Source: Nissolia schottii (lineage: Eukaryota; Streptophyta; Magnoliopsida; Fabales; Fabaceae). Taken from it: DNA of 64,000 nt. The translations under genes and the position numbers were made by a program. The DNA is taken from the NCBI GenBank assembly GCA_003254905.1, contig QANU01015964.1, forward strand, positions 97,007 to 161,006. Direction: 5' to 3'. Shown in pieces: positions 1 to 12,845 of the stretch. The notes beneath the pieces are model-generated. The model saw only the letters and a list, made by a program, of their open reading frames with translations. It ran no database searches and was not told the DNA's origin. Each line of letters begins with the position of its first letter. The first letter of the stretch is position 1.

Positions 1-1315
1 GTGTTTCACTTTTATCTGGTGATGGATGAATCAATATGTTCCTTGTTTAAGTTTCCGACTTGGGTACAAATAATGAATAACAGATATTATTATTATTAAG
101 GAAGGAGATAAAATTAAAATTGTGCTATCAGCTATCTCTAAACAGATTAATTTCTGCTACATATTTAGATTTGTCCTTCCATTTAATTTCTCTTGTGACT
201 GTAATTTGGCTTTACCTCATAAAAAATGTACTTTACATATACTAATATGCGATGGAACTTATTACAAAATAGACCCACCTTATATAAGGACAGTTAAAAT
301 ATATTTGTATTTATGTAAAGAAAAAAAGTGCAAATACTAATATTTTTGGAATCACTATTCGTGTTTTTATGGTAAAATTTTATTGAATTTTGATTCAGTG
401 AAATTTCATTTTGGAGAAAAAACCTAAAAGATTTATTAAAGGTTATATATGAATTTTATTTTATTGATCCAAAATATAAACCATTCACTTTCTCTTTATA
501 GTAATAATGATCACGCTTTAGATTCAAATGATATCTTACTGTATGCAAGTGTATAGTGTATATTTTGAGACTCTCAATTAAAATTATTTTAAAAGTGAAT
601 TAATTATTAAAAAAACAAATATGAAAAAATTTATTTGATATTTAATACATGTAGAATAATTTTAAATTATTAAATGCAATAACAATAAAGTGTCATCACA
701 TAATTGGTTAGAGTGATTGAGAGTTAACCCCTCTTAATTAGTACGTAATCAATGGACTAAAGGTTAACGATACAAAGAAAGAAGAAGGAAAAAAATAATA
801 CTTTATCCGATCTCGAATAATTGTCCATATTTTCATCTTGATATTTCACAAATAGATGTTTACTTCTTAAAATTCAGACATCATTAATTATTTTCTTTTC
901 TACCATAACTCTATTAAATAAACTTACTAAAAGAATATTAGAGAAGAGAAAAAATAAATAAAAAATTAAATAAAGATAACTTTAAAAAGTTTTATAATTT
1001 TGAATTATTTATTTAATACTCACGTATAAGTCAAAGTGAGCACCTACTCATTAGGTTTTTATTGGAAAATGGAAGAAGCATGATAGATATATTTCATTGA
1101 TTGATATATCATTACAGGCTCTGGGATATGTAACAAGAAATTAATAGGGTCCGGTCCGGACATGACCCGAGTGGAACCAAGCCTTCCCCAATTAACAAGA
1201 AGGAGGGAGCAGTGTGGTCAGCTCAATAGCCCATCTTTAATTGGGCTTGAGGAGAAAGGCCATTGTTGTTCCAACATCTTGTCATGTGTGTGATTGAGCG
1301 ACACTTGCCTCCATT
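1..1315. other. AT-rich intergenic DNA and invertase 3' flank
   Basis: No coding region or clear repeat was recognised in positions 1 to about 1080. The last ~235 bases before the invertase stop codon (about 1080-1315) are less AT-rich and probably hold the 3' untranslated region of that minus-strand gene. This is inferred from position only. Confidence 0.5.
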
Positions 1316-4300
1316 TTAGGTCCTCTGGTGAGGGCGATAAGGGCGTATGAATGCGGAATTCATCTGCCAAACCTTGAGTGAGGCAGTCACAGAGGCCCCT
1401 GTTGCATTATTGAACAACAACAATCGAGCACCTCCATAGATTGCCCTTGTTGGGTAAACCCGGGATGTCACGCTCGTCCTTCCACCTTGCGCAAAGCTTT
1501 CAACTATTGAATGGTCCACCTTCAGTTCAATGAAAAATGAAAGTTGATTAGTTGGTCCGGTTCCATGTGATCAAGAAAACCATTATAGGGATCAACTCAC
1601 CAATATTCTTACAGATAGCTTCTCGCCCTTGAGTACAGGAACAAAGCTCCCGAAGATTTTCTTATCAACATCGGTTGCTAGAGAAGACCTAAGAAGGCGA
1701 TTTCACATATTCAACATTAGTTAGCTTGAAAATGATTTTGTTTCTCTAATTTAGTTCCAAAAGTGTAGTCCAATTAATGCATACCTTGATTGATCGGAGC
1801 AGAAGGAAGTCTTGAGGTGTCCATCGCTTCCTTTAACCACATAGAAGTAAACGGGAGTGTATTCAGAAAGGCCATCATCTGCCAAAACCAAGAGACCAAA
1901 AGGTCCCAAGGCACCGCGTTGGGCTGATCCACCACTGGTGCCGCAATTGTACTCCTCTGCTTCTGTCTTTTCCAATTCTTCCCCATCAATCTCAAACTCA
2001 GCTTCAATGTCCAACTGTTGCATTTCTTCGTGTCATTGAGCAACTAACTAACCTTTCCCTAACAAATCTAATTAATTGAACCCAACAAACACGTACCTGC
2101 GTGGCTGTCCCAACATCTAATGGGATCACTGACCCTGGGTTGGCCTTCAAATTTTGAAACTCGTCGCTCCTCAGTCTCAAACTCTCCACCTCCGCCACAG
2201 GCCACTGAATCAAGTTGCTGCCAGTTTTGGTGTCGAGCGTCACTGTTCTTGGAACACCCTGTAACACAGTAATAATTCAACAGTTAAAAATGGAGCAATA
2301 TCGAAACGAAGAAAAAGGGGGGGGTCATACTACTACACACCTGAACAGATGCCCAACCTTTGGCGACGTCAGCATGCTCGCTGTCAGACTCACCAATCCA
2401 GCCCCACAGCACTCTCCTCCCCTTGCTCTGATCATAAAACGTCTTAGACGCATAAAAAATACCGTAGTCATACCTCAGCCCAATGCCAACGTCGTTCTCA
2501 AGATCATCGGGTACAAACTTGACATTCTCCTCATCATAAGTCCCAATTGCGTAGTAGTCATGCCTGTCATCATCCAGGCTAACCTTCACCACGTGCTTCA
2601 CATCATCCCCACTGACCGACGTGTCCACCCCATTCCCCGCCTTCTTCCAAACGGGAAAGAAGTCCACGCACTCCCACATCCCAGTGCCCTGCACCTCATG
2701 GAGCGTGCCCTCCACGCGCTCGTAGCTCTTGAAATCCACCGTCTCGTAAACCAACGCGATACCGGTTTTGTTCTGCTTGGACCCAATGCTGATGCGCCAC
2801 TTGCCTTCGGACGTCAGCCACGCGGTTGATGGGTCGCGGAAGTCCTTGGCGCCAATGCCACGTGGCGGGAACAGGACCGGGTTGTTAGGGTACTTCACCC
2901 ATTCGGTTAGGAGGGGATCCGATGGGTCGGCGGGGTACGCCAGGTTTTGCACCTGCACGGACTCGTTGGTGGAGCCGGTGTACAGCATGATGACGTCGCC
3001 GCTGGGGAGGATGGTGGCGGAGCCGGTCCAGACGCCGTTTCTGTCGTACCACTGGTCGGCGACCATTGCTAGGGGAAGGTGGAGCCAGTGGATGAGGTCG
3101 CGTGAGACGGCGTGGCCCCAAACTATGTCGCCCCAAACAGCTCCGTTGGGGTTGTACTGGTAGAAGAAGTGGTACCATCCCTTGTAGTACATAGGACCTA
3201 CAAATTAAATTGTGCTGGATTATCAAACCTGATGGAGGTGGCCGTTTCACTGAATTTGAAATTGAGGCAGTTCAACTTCACTGATTTTCCGATATTGTTG
3301 GAAGAACGTTAAAAGCAAATGTTGAGATATATTTGACTTAGACTCTTTATGCAATGACAAATAAATATGAGGCAACATCTAACACAATTGTTGCTTTGGT
3401 GGCGCTTGTTTTTTTTTTTTTTTTAAGAGTCTTTGTTCAACCATTATTAAAGAGAAATTATTTCAATAATAAATAATAGATATGATAAACATTTCTTTTA
3501 TGATACAAAAACTATATGGATAGTATTATTATTACAATCAATTTAGTGCAGTGAAATTAGCATTTTTCAAATTATATTATTCTAATCCGGTAGAAAAGTC
3601 AATAGAATTTCTGCGTAAAGGACCCGCAGCTTGAGATCAATACTTGTACGGAAAAACTTCTGAAAAAGGTCAGTTGTAGCCATTTTAAAAATAAAAAATA
3701 AAAAATAAAAATTGGAGGCTGCTCTTACCATTAGGATCTGAAGCAGAGCATGCCAGATAACACCCCCGTCAGCGCAAGCCAAGGCCGCCCAACAAGAACA
3801 CGAGAAACATTAGTCATGAACATTCAACATTAATCACATTATTTAAAAAAAAAAGAAGAAGTTGCTATTGAATAAGCATCATTCGACAAGACAGATTTGA
3901 CACTTCAATCCGTGAGAATGAGGCATTTCATATTTTGTTTCCCTTTTCAAATCATACTGTTGAAAATACGCATATCGAATTTAATGTGACAAGCATCATA
4001 TATCATTGCATTCAAATAGAATCTCCATGGCAGTTATTGCTTGATTAGCAGAATAAGCAACAGCACAAATGGCAATCAAATAAAATACCGTTCATCCAAT
4101 TCTTCTCTGGCTGAAAATGGAAAGAAGTCCTCTGCCACGACAGCATACTGTTGTTCCATGGATACATTTCTTCCCCATTGCTGCTGCCGAATAACCTGTT
4201 GGTCTTCTCCGAAACTCCGGCAGACACGCCGCGTGAAACCGGCATATTCGACGTCGACGAAGGCACTGCTTGTGGGTTGGGCTGTGAGATTAACGTCGGC

Positions 4301-4500
4301 AATGACGACACGTGTCCGTGTGCATTTGAGGCACTATAGCCACTAAAGGCCACCAAAGATAGCAGTAGTAGCAATCCACAAAGGATCACAACCACCCCCT
4401 TCGCCTGCCCGCCCGAGTGGGGTCCATCCGGAACGGGAATATAAGAAAATGGGAGATCGTTAGGATCAGGCGAACCGGAAAATGTGGTGTGGCTTCCCAT
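1316..4500 (-). CDS. Vacuolar (soluble acid) invertase, beta-fructofuranosidase, GH32
   Basis: Hydrolyses sucrose to glucose and fructose in the vacuole. Coding exons on the minus strand: 4500-4089, 3737-3729, 3197-2341, 2258-2097, 2014-1785, 1688-1601, 1519-1316. They total 1962 bp, giving 653 residues, the usual length for vacuolar invertase prepro-proteins. The first ~55 residues carry a hydrophilic head and one hydrophobic segment ([14 protein letters not shown]), the membrane-anchor style leader typical of the vacuolar class. GH32 landmarks are NDPNG at residues 137-141 (nucleophile Asp138), FRDP at 260-263, and WECVDF at 315-320 with acid/base Glu316. Val rather than Pro in WEC(V/P)D marks the vacuolar isoform, not the cell-wall one. 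Seven exons with a 9-bp second exon match the conserved plant gene structure. No frame disruption was seen, so the gene looks intact. Function is from family knowledge; the gene model is read from the sequence. Confidence 0.96.
3729..3737 (-). other. 9-bp mini-exon of the invertase gene
   Basis: On the minus strand the nine bases ATCCTAATG lie between an acceptor ending in CAG and a donor GTAAGAG. Joined to the final G of exon 1 and the GG of exon 3 they encode Asp-Pro-Asn of the catalytic NDPNG motif. The mini-exon is a known hallmark of plant acid invertase genes and is among the smallest functional plant exons. Skipping it would remove the nucleophile while keeping the frame. Confidence 0.95.
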
Positions 4501-4668
4501 CGTATGGGAAACTTGTGAAATGAAAAATTAATTGGTGCAAAGTTTCAACACTTTTGTTAAAATGATACTTGTGTGTGGTACTAAGGAAATAAGAATAAGA
4601 GACACAAAAAAGTGCACAATTTGGTAAATTGAATCAGACAACTGTGAAATGTAATTACCACATGAGCA

Positions 4669-4677
4669 TATTTATAG
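4669..4677 (-). promoter_or_regulatory. Probable TATA box of the invertase gene
   Basis: CTATAAATA on the minus strand, about 170 bases upstream of the start ATG at 4500. Spacing fits a leader of ~135 bases. Assigned from motif and position only. Confidence 0.55.
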
Positions 4678-4699
4678 GCTGGATAGACCCCTCACATGG

Positions 4700-6336
4700 A
4701 TGGACCATTCAATATATTCCAGGCCACTCGGAAACTAGGTCGGGGGTGCAAAACACAGCTTATTTTAACTAATAATTGAGGCTGGTGACCCTACATTTTT
4801 CTATTGGGAATGATTTCTGTCTCTCCTTGATTGATTTTGAAAATTGGTTCAATCATTTTACAATTTTATATCATGAAATAAGTTTATGAAGTTGTCTAAA
4901 TTTTTACAAAAATTCGTAAATGATCTAATATTATCCAATAGTATTTTAGAAAAAAATAATAATAAAATAGTTGCATAAATTTATATGTGTATTTACTTTT
5001 TCAACACAATAGTTATTTTACTCCAAGCTAGCTATTGAATGCAAGCGGCAAATCAATAGCAGCTCATAGTTTCTTCGTAACTGCTAATCATATTTTGGTT
5101 TTAGGGTAATTAGTTAGCATGGCCATCTTTTTTTTCCTCCATCCTTTTCTTTCAAGATCTTGGTAATGTTCTTCACTCAACAACCGCAGAAAATAGCAAT
5201 GGGGTCATCATTTGTAATTCAGATCATTCGTGCATGAAATTTGCCGATCCTGAATTGATTTTATGATTGAGTTCACATTTAAGTGATTTATGCAATTGAT
5301 AGGTAGTTTGCTTACGTTATAAAACAACCAAAAAAAAAAGAAGAAATATTGTCTTAGGAGTAATATGCAACATGCATGTCATTTGATAAAGTTAAATCAA
5401 CAAATATTCGTAGAATTCCTCAATGTTACTCGTGTTTGGTTAGTTCAAATCTAGTTATCCCCCTTAAACAAGATTTGGTGTTAATAACCACCTATGCATT
5501 AATTTTATGGTGATTTCTCAATTACGTAAATATCTCATACTACTTAATTTATCTATTTTTGATAACTTTTATAATTAAATTCATCGATTTTTTTATTATT
5601 TCATATTTTATATAATCGTAATAAATTTTTCATTAGTCAAATCACTGAAAAAATCAACTTATAAGAGGTTTAGAGATTTGTGGATCATTTAAACTTATGA
5701 TGCACCTCTTTACAAATATTGTATTAAAAATATTAATTTATCATATAAATCATATAAACCATCAAAATGTCGTATTAAATTATGAAATGATAACAAAATT
5801 GAATGAATTTAGTTGTAAAATTTATCAAAAATTGATAAATTAAGTATAATAGAGTATTTAACTTATGAGATAGGTGAAAAACCATCTAATTTTATAGGTA
5901 GAAATTAGATCCTCTCATGTAAATTATTTATATCACGATGTGAAAATTTTTACGATTAATTGATTGTTATACATCTCATATGCATCTTTTTAGGTTTCAC
6001 TAAAAATTAACCCATAACAAGTCAAGCAAATTTTTACAGGAGAAAATTTATTTTCATCATTTTATATATTTGCCCGACTATATGTATATTGCATGCGACT
6101 CAGTAGTGAGTGTTGTTGTTGTTTTTTTATTACAATACATAAAACAGTATATGTTGAATCAAAATTTTATTATAAGAGAATTTTGATATTTTGTCATTGC
6201 AAAACACTTTACACTATGAATCAAATGTATCTCATTTGTTACGGACTAAATATGACAATGACTTAAGCCCGATATACATGATTAGATGGTCAACTAGATT
6301 TCTCATCCTTGTCTCGCTTAATGGTTTGCGAGTGTT
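4700..6336. other. AT-rich intergenic DNA, nothing recognised
   Basis: No gene or bounded repeat was recognised. The stretch from about 5500 to 6000 is very AT-rich, with repeated words around 'AATTTTTGATAAATTT' that also occur near 10.0-10.2 kb. This may be an old degenerate repeat. Confidence 0.35.
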
Positions 6337-6431
6337 ATGAGCGTTGCGGAATTCGACATAAGTTCTCATAAGGATTATGAGCGTTATAGAATCCAACATA
6401 AAGTCTCATAAAGCTTATGAACGTTACAGAA
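6337..6431 (+). repeat. Tandem repeat with a 40-bp unit, about 2.4 copies
   Basis: Units start with GAGCGTTGCGGAATTC, GAGCGTTATAGAATCC and GAACGTTACAGAATC, each followed by a shared 'ACATAA(A)GTCTCATAA' half. Two complete 40-bp units and a partial third, with roughly 80 percent match by eye. The repeat lies just upstream of the LTR-like segment at 6.5-6.7 kb and may belong to it. Confidence 0.65.
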
Positions 6432-6499
6432 TCAAAAGCGTTCATACTTACAACATAAAAGAGGCTTCCTACTACTCCATAAGGTACGTCTCAAACCAT

Positions 6500-6715
6500 T
6501 ACCACCTCATAATTCACTCACATATTGACTTGGGTTCCGGAGTGGCTTTTGTAGGTACCACCCCCACCGGTCAAGACTGTTGCTCATCACCATTATGTTC
6601 ACCACCATCAAGCTCTTGGATTCAACTCAAGGTTAGAGTTACGAGTTATCTCGGTACATTCAAATTGCTCGTAACATCATCTTTCATAGGTTTTTTTATA
6701 TTATTATGATATGAG
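6500..6715 (+). mobile_element. Degenerate LTR fragment, probably Ty3/gypsy type
   Basis: The stretch around 6529-6580 (CTTGGGTTCCGGAGTGGC, then TTTTGTAGGTACCACC) resembles the 'acttgagcgtcggagtg...gcaggtacc' signature found near the end of many plant Ty3/gypsy (Tat/Ogre-like) LTRs. It is paralogous to segments at 27.06 kb and 35.26 kb in this window. Boundaries are uncertain and no internal domain is present. Confidence 0.45.
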
Positions 6716-6803
6716 TTAAACATTTTAATGGAGTACTGGTGATACATGATTGAATGAATGTATAACAACAATTACACGATTAGTTATCAAAATTGAATCC
6801 ATC

Positions 6804-6842
<39 letters not shown>
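6804..6842. repeat. (TTA)n microsatellite
   Basis: Thirteen uninterrupted TTA units, seen directly. Confidence 0.95.
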
Positions 6843-6844
<2 letters not shown>

Positions 6845-6915
6845 AATAAACAGATTACATTTTTTTTCTTTAATTTGCAATATTAGCTTAATCATATTTT
6901 TGTGATTTGTACATA

Positions 6916-6918
<3 letters not shown>

Positions 6919-6968
<50 letters not shown>

Positions 6969-6976
6969 NTATATAT
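6919..6976. repeat. (TA)n microsatellite with an ambiguous base
   Basis: About 25 TA units followed by an N at 6969. The N probably marks assembly or polymorphism uncertainty in the dinucleotide run. Similar Ns sit in TA runs at 9015 and 27339. Confidence 0.95.
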
Positions 6977-9900
6977 TTATTTATTTTGATGGGGAACATA
7001 ATATTTTGAGTTTCAATTAAATGGGAAAAACAATAACTGTCGCTTACAAGTTAAAAAGATATATAAACTGAACATAAAAATTAGTATACAGTTTTCCTTT
7101 GATAAATATAAATTAAAATTAGTACATATTTTTCATTAAAAAAATACTTAATTTTACGAATATTGTGAAATGCTATCCATAATGTTCTTTTTATGATAAA
7201 GTATTTATAGTATTTTTTTCCTATATTAATCTTTCTTATTTATTTTCATATTTACAGAAGAAAATTTCAAAACTAAAATATAAATTTAAACATAATAAAT
7301 ACTTAAATTCATCCGCATCGCACTGGTTTTATCCTGGTTAAACCTAAAATTAGGAATTTCGACACGTCGAAAATAAAGTTGAGAAGGATCAATCAAAGGG
7401 AGACAGTAAGTAAAATAATGTTGGGGTGATTGATTATGGTAACGTGTACGTCTAGTGGTTTTATAAAAGGCTGAGAAATAATATTAGTCTTGCAAACAAG
7501 GAGAAATTCTTTCTTTTAGTTGGGAGAAAATGAATTTATGCATCACATTTATCCATTAAAATGATGTTAAAAATAATAGAAAATATTAAAATCCATAAAA
7601 ATAAAATGTGGATAATGAATATAATGCACAAAATTATTTCTCTTCGGTGAAGATAAGAATTTCTTGCAAACAAGGGCGAAGGGCCAATGGAACAAACCTA
7701 CCTACAAACCGTACTAGTGGTCCAAACGTAACCTGGATTCTCAGCCGCCATTTGAAACATGAGAGCCAGAAAGAACATACGAACGGTTCATCGACTAAGA
7801 AAGAAGTCACGTTCTAAATTTGGCAATAGCTCATTGGACAGATGAAGACGCCACAGTGACAACTGAAGACTTTAAAAGCCCCCCAAAAGCGCCACCTAGG
7901 AGAGAATTGATGAGGTCAGGTTTAGACTTTATTATAAATATTTGTCATTAGTTTTTGCTAAACAATCATAGCAATGGCCACTTTATTCTTGATTAATACT
8001 TAATTAAGGTATACGAGTCCAAATCCAACTCCAATTACATCTATTCCTTACTTTGGCAATGATTTTTCTCCCGTATGATTGTTTTTTTACATGTTTAACT
8101 TGATGCTGAGTCAGATGGCCCTGTTGCTCCCTCTTTACTCTTTACCGCAGTCAATGTTTACCAGGAAACAGTGATTTTATTCACAAGTCAAATAACACTT
8201 ATAAATTAAATATAATACATGAGATTTAATATTAATAAGATATAAATACACCGTTCATTTTGAATTAATCGAAGATCTCTAGTTCTATTTATTGTTTAAA
8301 AACTATTAATGTTCAAACATTTTTTATATCAAATATCAATACTATTAATGTTACAGTTTAAAGATTGCATTACGTTTTTTTAGAATAAATCTAAATAACT
8401 TCTTCATCGATACGATCTCTATAAATGAAATCTCACAAAGAGAAACCATAACAACCATAAAAAAGAAAAAAAAAACACTAAGCAACGGAGTTACTACCAA
8501 AAAAAGAATGATGAGAGCCTCCTTTTCTACCCTTCACAAAAGAGGAGAGAGAAAAGAGAAAAATAAGGATTCATCAACTTTAAACTAATGAATCTTGATT
8601 TTACTTTCTTTAGAGGAGAAACTTTTCTTTGAACGCAAGTCTAATACTTTAAGTGTAAACATGCACAACATGCAAGTGTATCTCTTTGGTGTGATTCAAA
8701 AACATTTGTAAAACACACCATAAAATGATAAGATTTACTTTTATTATTATTTGCCTTCAAATTTAAGGTATTGAATTTATCTAATAAAAAAAATTCTCAA
8801 ATTTTTCTCAGCAACAAAACACATCAACTTTTAGATTTATTTTCTATCATAATAATTTTTTGATACATTAATGTTGCAAGATATCATTATCTTAATAATA
8901 TATATATAAAAGTCATTAGAATTGGTCTATCAGTAAGGAGTTTGGGTAATATACATGAGATTGTATATTTAAATTTCATTAAATGCAATTTCAGAAGTAT
9001 ATAATATATATATANATATTTCATGTAATATACAAGTGATATGTCAAATGATAAAAAAATATGAACAATTTTTTTTCTTACTCTAAAAATTACCCCGTTT
9101 TGATGGTAAGAAATTCTTATGCATTTCAATTTAAGAATAAAACATTGCACTTCAGCTTCTTTTTGTTGGTACAATTAATCTAGTTATTTAAAGTTGCAGT
9201 AGTAAACGGTTGAGAAAGTACTGGTCGGCCACAAAAATAATACATGACAAACAATCAATATATCAATATATAAGAACAATAAAAAGAATGGCTTACTTTG
9301 AACTAGATGCATTAATAATGCAAATAATGCAACTGCCAAGGCAGATTGCCGTGGCTTTTTGTATTTTACCAAATATTGTTTCTCTTAGTTTTACACGACA
9401 TGTAAACGGGTGAGTAGGCATAAACTCATTGGTTGCCTTCACAGGTCCATGGGGGTGCAACAGTTTCTATTTGTTCTTTTCCCAGTTTTGTGAGGCTGCT
9501 ATTGTTTCGGTCCCACACCGACCTCTCCCCCCCAATAATGTTTGTTATTGACAATGAAACAAAACTAATCAAACGGAGCATAACCTAAACCGGATTTTTA
9601 AGCCTTAAGCGGTGATTTGGCATGCAGTATCATTTTAGTCTTGACTATTAGCTAATCAGTTTGATTATGATTTGTCCATCTCACCTATCTAAGTTTCACA
9701 TGAGAGCGCCGTGTGATGTTTTCAGATTCCACATGCCTCTCTGCTTCCACCTCATACCATATAGATGACTCTTTATGACTAATTGGCAATCAATCATTTT
9801 AATTTTAAAGTATATATGATTTGATACAATGAATCTTCCTCCGCCACCTAGCAAACTAATCCCAGCAATTTTATGTGCGTATTCTCGTCGTTACTCCATG

Positions 9901-12845
9901 TTCTACATTTTTTTTTTCTAGAAAAATATAAGTTCCATATATATTTTTATGGTGATTTTTTATACATTTTATGTGATAAATATTCTCTTATATTAAGTTT
10001 TATTATTTTTGATAAATTTTAAAACTAAATTATTCACAAATTTATCATCACTTCATGTTAATATGACATATTGATATGATAATTTAAATAGTCTACAATT
10101 TCTAAACTTATTATAAGTTAATTCTTTTAATGTTTTAATTAATAAAAAGTTTATAAAAACCATATATAACATAAAATGATAACAAATTTTAATAAATTTA
10201 ATTTTAAAATTTATCCAAAATTACAAAATTTAGCATGAGTAAATATTTAATTATCTCATAAAACATGTCAGAAAGCACCTATTTCTATTATGTTAGGAGC
10301 AGAACACTAGAGCCATACTATGACTGTCCGAATCATCAAAGGTCGGGTAGCCAAGTTGTGAAAAGGGATCACATAAACTTGATATGGCAGCTAGCATGGA
10401 AGAGATGAGAGATTCTGATCTGAATTTCTGTGGTACAAAACCTTGATCTCAATTTTATTTTGTTTTTCGTTACAGTCTTAGCAGATCTATAAGACTATAA
10501 CTAAAAACCATATATGATCCATTTGTGGGACCCTGTGGAATTGAGAATTATCTTGGGGAGTTATCAACTTCCGACCTACATGCGCCAACTCAGGGAATTT
10601 TGGTGGATTCAACACTTTCATTCCATGTCATACATATCTACTATGTAGGCATAGAATCAATCTAATTTAATGTTTATTATTCATTTATTGTTGTTTCTGA
10701 ACGAAGCATTGCAACACGCTGTATAAGCCGGACAAAGTTTTTTGAAGTAAGTGTTAATATAACAGCATACCCTTAATAATAATAAATAAATAAAATGTAC
10801 TAAAAAATAAAATAAAAAAACATTATATATATATATATATATTATAGAATTAGAAGAGGCGGTGGCACGTGGGATTGTTGGACAAATTGAGCAAATTATT
10901 CGCATCCAACCACACTACAGACTGGGTTGCTGTTCATGATCAAACCATCGCATGTTTTCATCATCATATGTACGCTTCAATTCATAATGCAGCCAAAGGC
11001 GATTCCGCAAACTTGAGTTATACAAAACATTCCCAACGCAGCAGCATAAGATGGGTGGGTCACCAAAACATAATATATAACGATGGATGCGCCTATCTAT
11101 TTATCCACCATCACGTTACCAAACACATTGTTGACATTATTCATATATATATGTGCGCAACTATAGTGTTCCAAACACAAATAATAAATAAATTATCATC
11201 ATTCATCCATCATCCAATAGAAATGTGACAGAGTTGGGCCCTTGTAATTGGGTCCCATGGTGAAGATGATGAGAAGCTAAAGTTTTTTATGGTTTTGGGA
11301 CAGACAGGAGGAAAGTTTAAGTTGTTCCTGTTCCTATCGGATAGTATATGTGTTTGGAATCACCTACAATTGAAAATGATTTGGCTTGCAAATCAAATTC
11401 AATTAAATGTTTTGCTGAATTTTTTATTTTTATTAAAAAAAATGAGACCAGGAATTAAATCCTATGAATAGGACCACTCAACATTCTTGAATCCAACACC
11501 AGGAATTTTGTAGTTTGAACGTGCTTTCCCGTTTCTTTCTCATTCTCCCAAAATCAGAAATAGCGAAGATAAGAGAGCGGGATCAATACAATAACAATAT
11601 TCACCATGCCCATGTTCCTTTTTCCTTTTGGTCATAGCGTCAATGTTGAGAAGCCCAATCTTTTTTATATATGTGTATAAATGGGAAGTAAAGTAACCAG
11701 AAGAGAAAGACGAAGTCAACACAAAATCGTTAGGCCTATATTCAATGGGATCAACACTATGGTCAACGCATTCTTTTGATCGGGCCCAATTAACCCACCC
11801 ACTATATTGGGCCTTGACCCGTTGGGAAAATTGAAAGTGTGTTGACTAGGAACAACTTCTTCAGTAGAAACTAGGAACAAAAACGAGAAACTAGAAAAAC
11901 TACTATGACCCAGTTAACTCACCCATTTGAGTTACCTCATTTTTATCCATGAGTTATTGTTATTTATTCTCATTTATATTTATATTTATATTTATATATA
12001 TATGACATCATGCCTACAAACATACTTATCATAAAATAAGATCTCTTAAAGATATAAATTCATTAAAATCTCACCCTAAATCATAATAAATATATGTATA
12101 TCAATACGATATTATGTCTATGAATAACTACAAATAACATTTTTTATTATCTAATGTAGTTGAAGTATCCATGGATGATGAAACATGCATGGAACTGTGG
12201 ATTTCTTTTCAGACACACCTCTTCGACTCATCATCCTCTTATTTAAGTTATTATTTTATTTTATTTTATTTTCCCTCACATCATCTAATTCTATTGTCCT
12301 ACTCAGATAACAAAAGTACACAAACAAGAATTAGAATAAGTGCAATTACACTCAGATGATCCAGTTTATAGTTCAAAGACCGTCGCTTTTAGTAAGCCAT
12401 GTTTAGATTCGAAGCACCAACTTATCATTTTACTCTTTCAATATTATACTTTAGTTGCATATAAAAGTGAGTTGGCAAATTAAGTAGACAGCCCTGTGAA
12501 ATTTGGTAGGGCATACTTATATGGAATCGCCGCAGATGTGAATGTGTAGATGTTAACCCTACCAAATTCTGGTACATAAGGAGCGTTATTTGGACATCGA
12601 CATTAGACATTGAAATAATTGAAGACATTTTGGTTCCTCCCGAGCTGAATTTGATTGCACTAGTATAATGGTATATAACCAAAAAATCCACATAATCTTA
12701 GAGCCTTTCATTACTTATTGAAGAATGTTACCAGCGGAAATAGCCAAATCAAGAAAATCGATATGATTGGTATAATATACAATGCCGAAACAAGACCTTC
12801 AAATTTTTCCCAAAAAAACAAGGACCATTACTTTGATGTTTACTT
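6977..12845. other. AT-rich intergenic DNA without a recognisable gene
   Basis: Nearly 6 kb with only short chance reading frames. Seen: short TA runs at about 9000-9020 (N at 9015) and 10823-10842; less AT-rich patches at 7650-7920, 9420-9730 and 10855-11300 that could be promoter or old exon material but match no family I know; and a 12-bp perfect inverted repeat at 12500-12511 / 12557-12568. Confidence 0.4.

Noticed and set aside
2215-2829. 204-codon open frame on the plus strand
   Set aside because: It lies antisense to the GC-rich exons 3-4 of the invertase gene. Its composition mirrors the opposite strand and it has no recognisable domain.
12500-12568. 12-bp perfect inverted repeat (AATTTGGTAGGG / CCCTACCAAATT) considered as a microRNA precursor
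   Set aside because: The paired stem is too short, pairing does not extend on either side, and it matches no microRNA family I know.
12425-12691. 88-codon minus-strand frame downstream of TPP
   Set aside because: No recognised domain. It probably is 3' flank or old repeat DNA.
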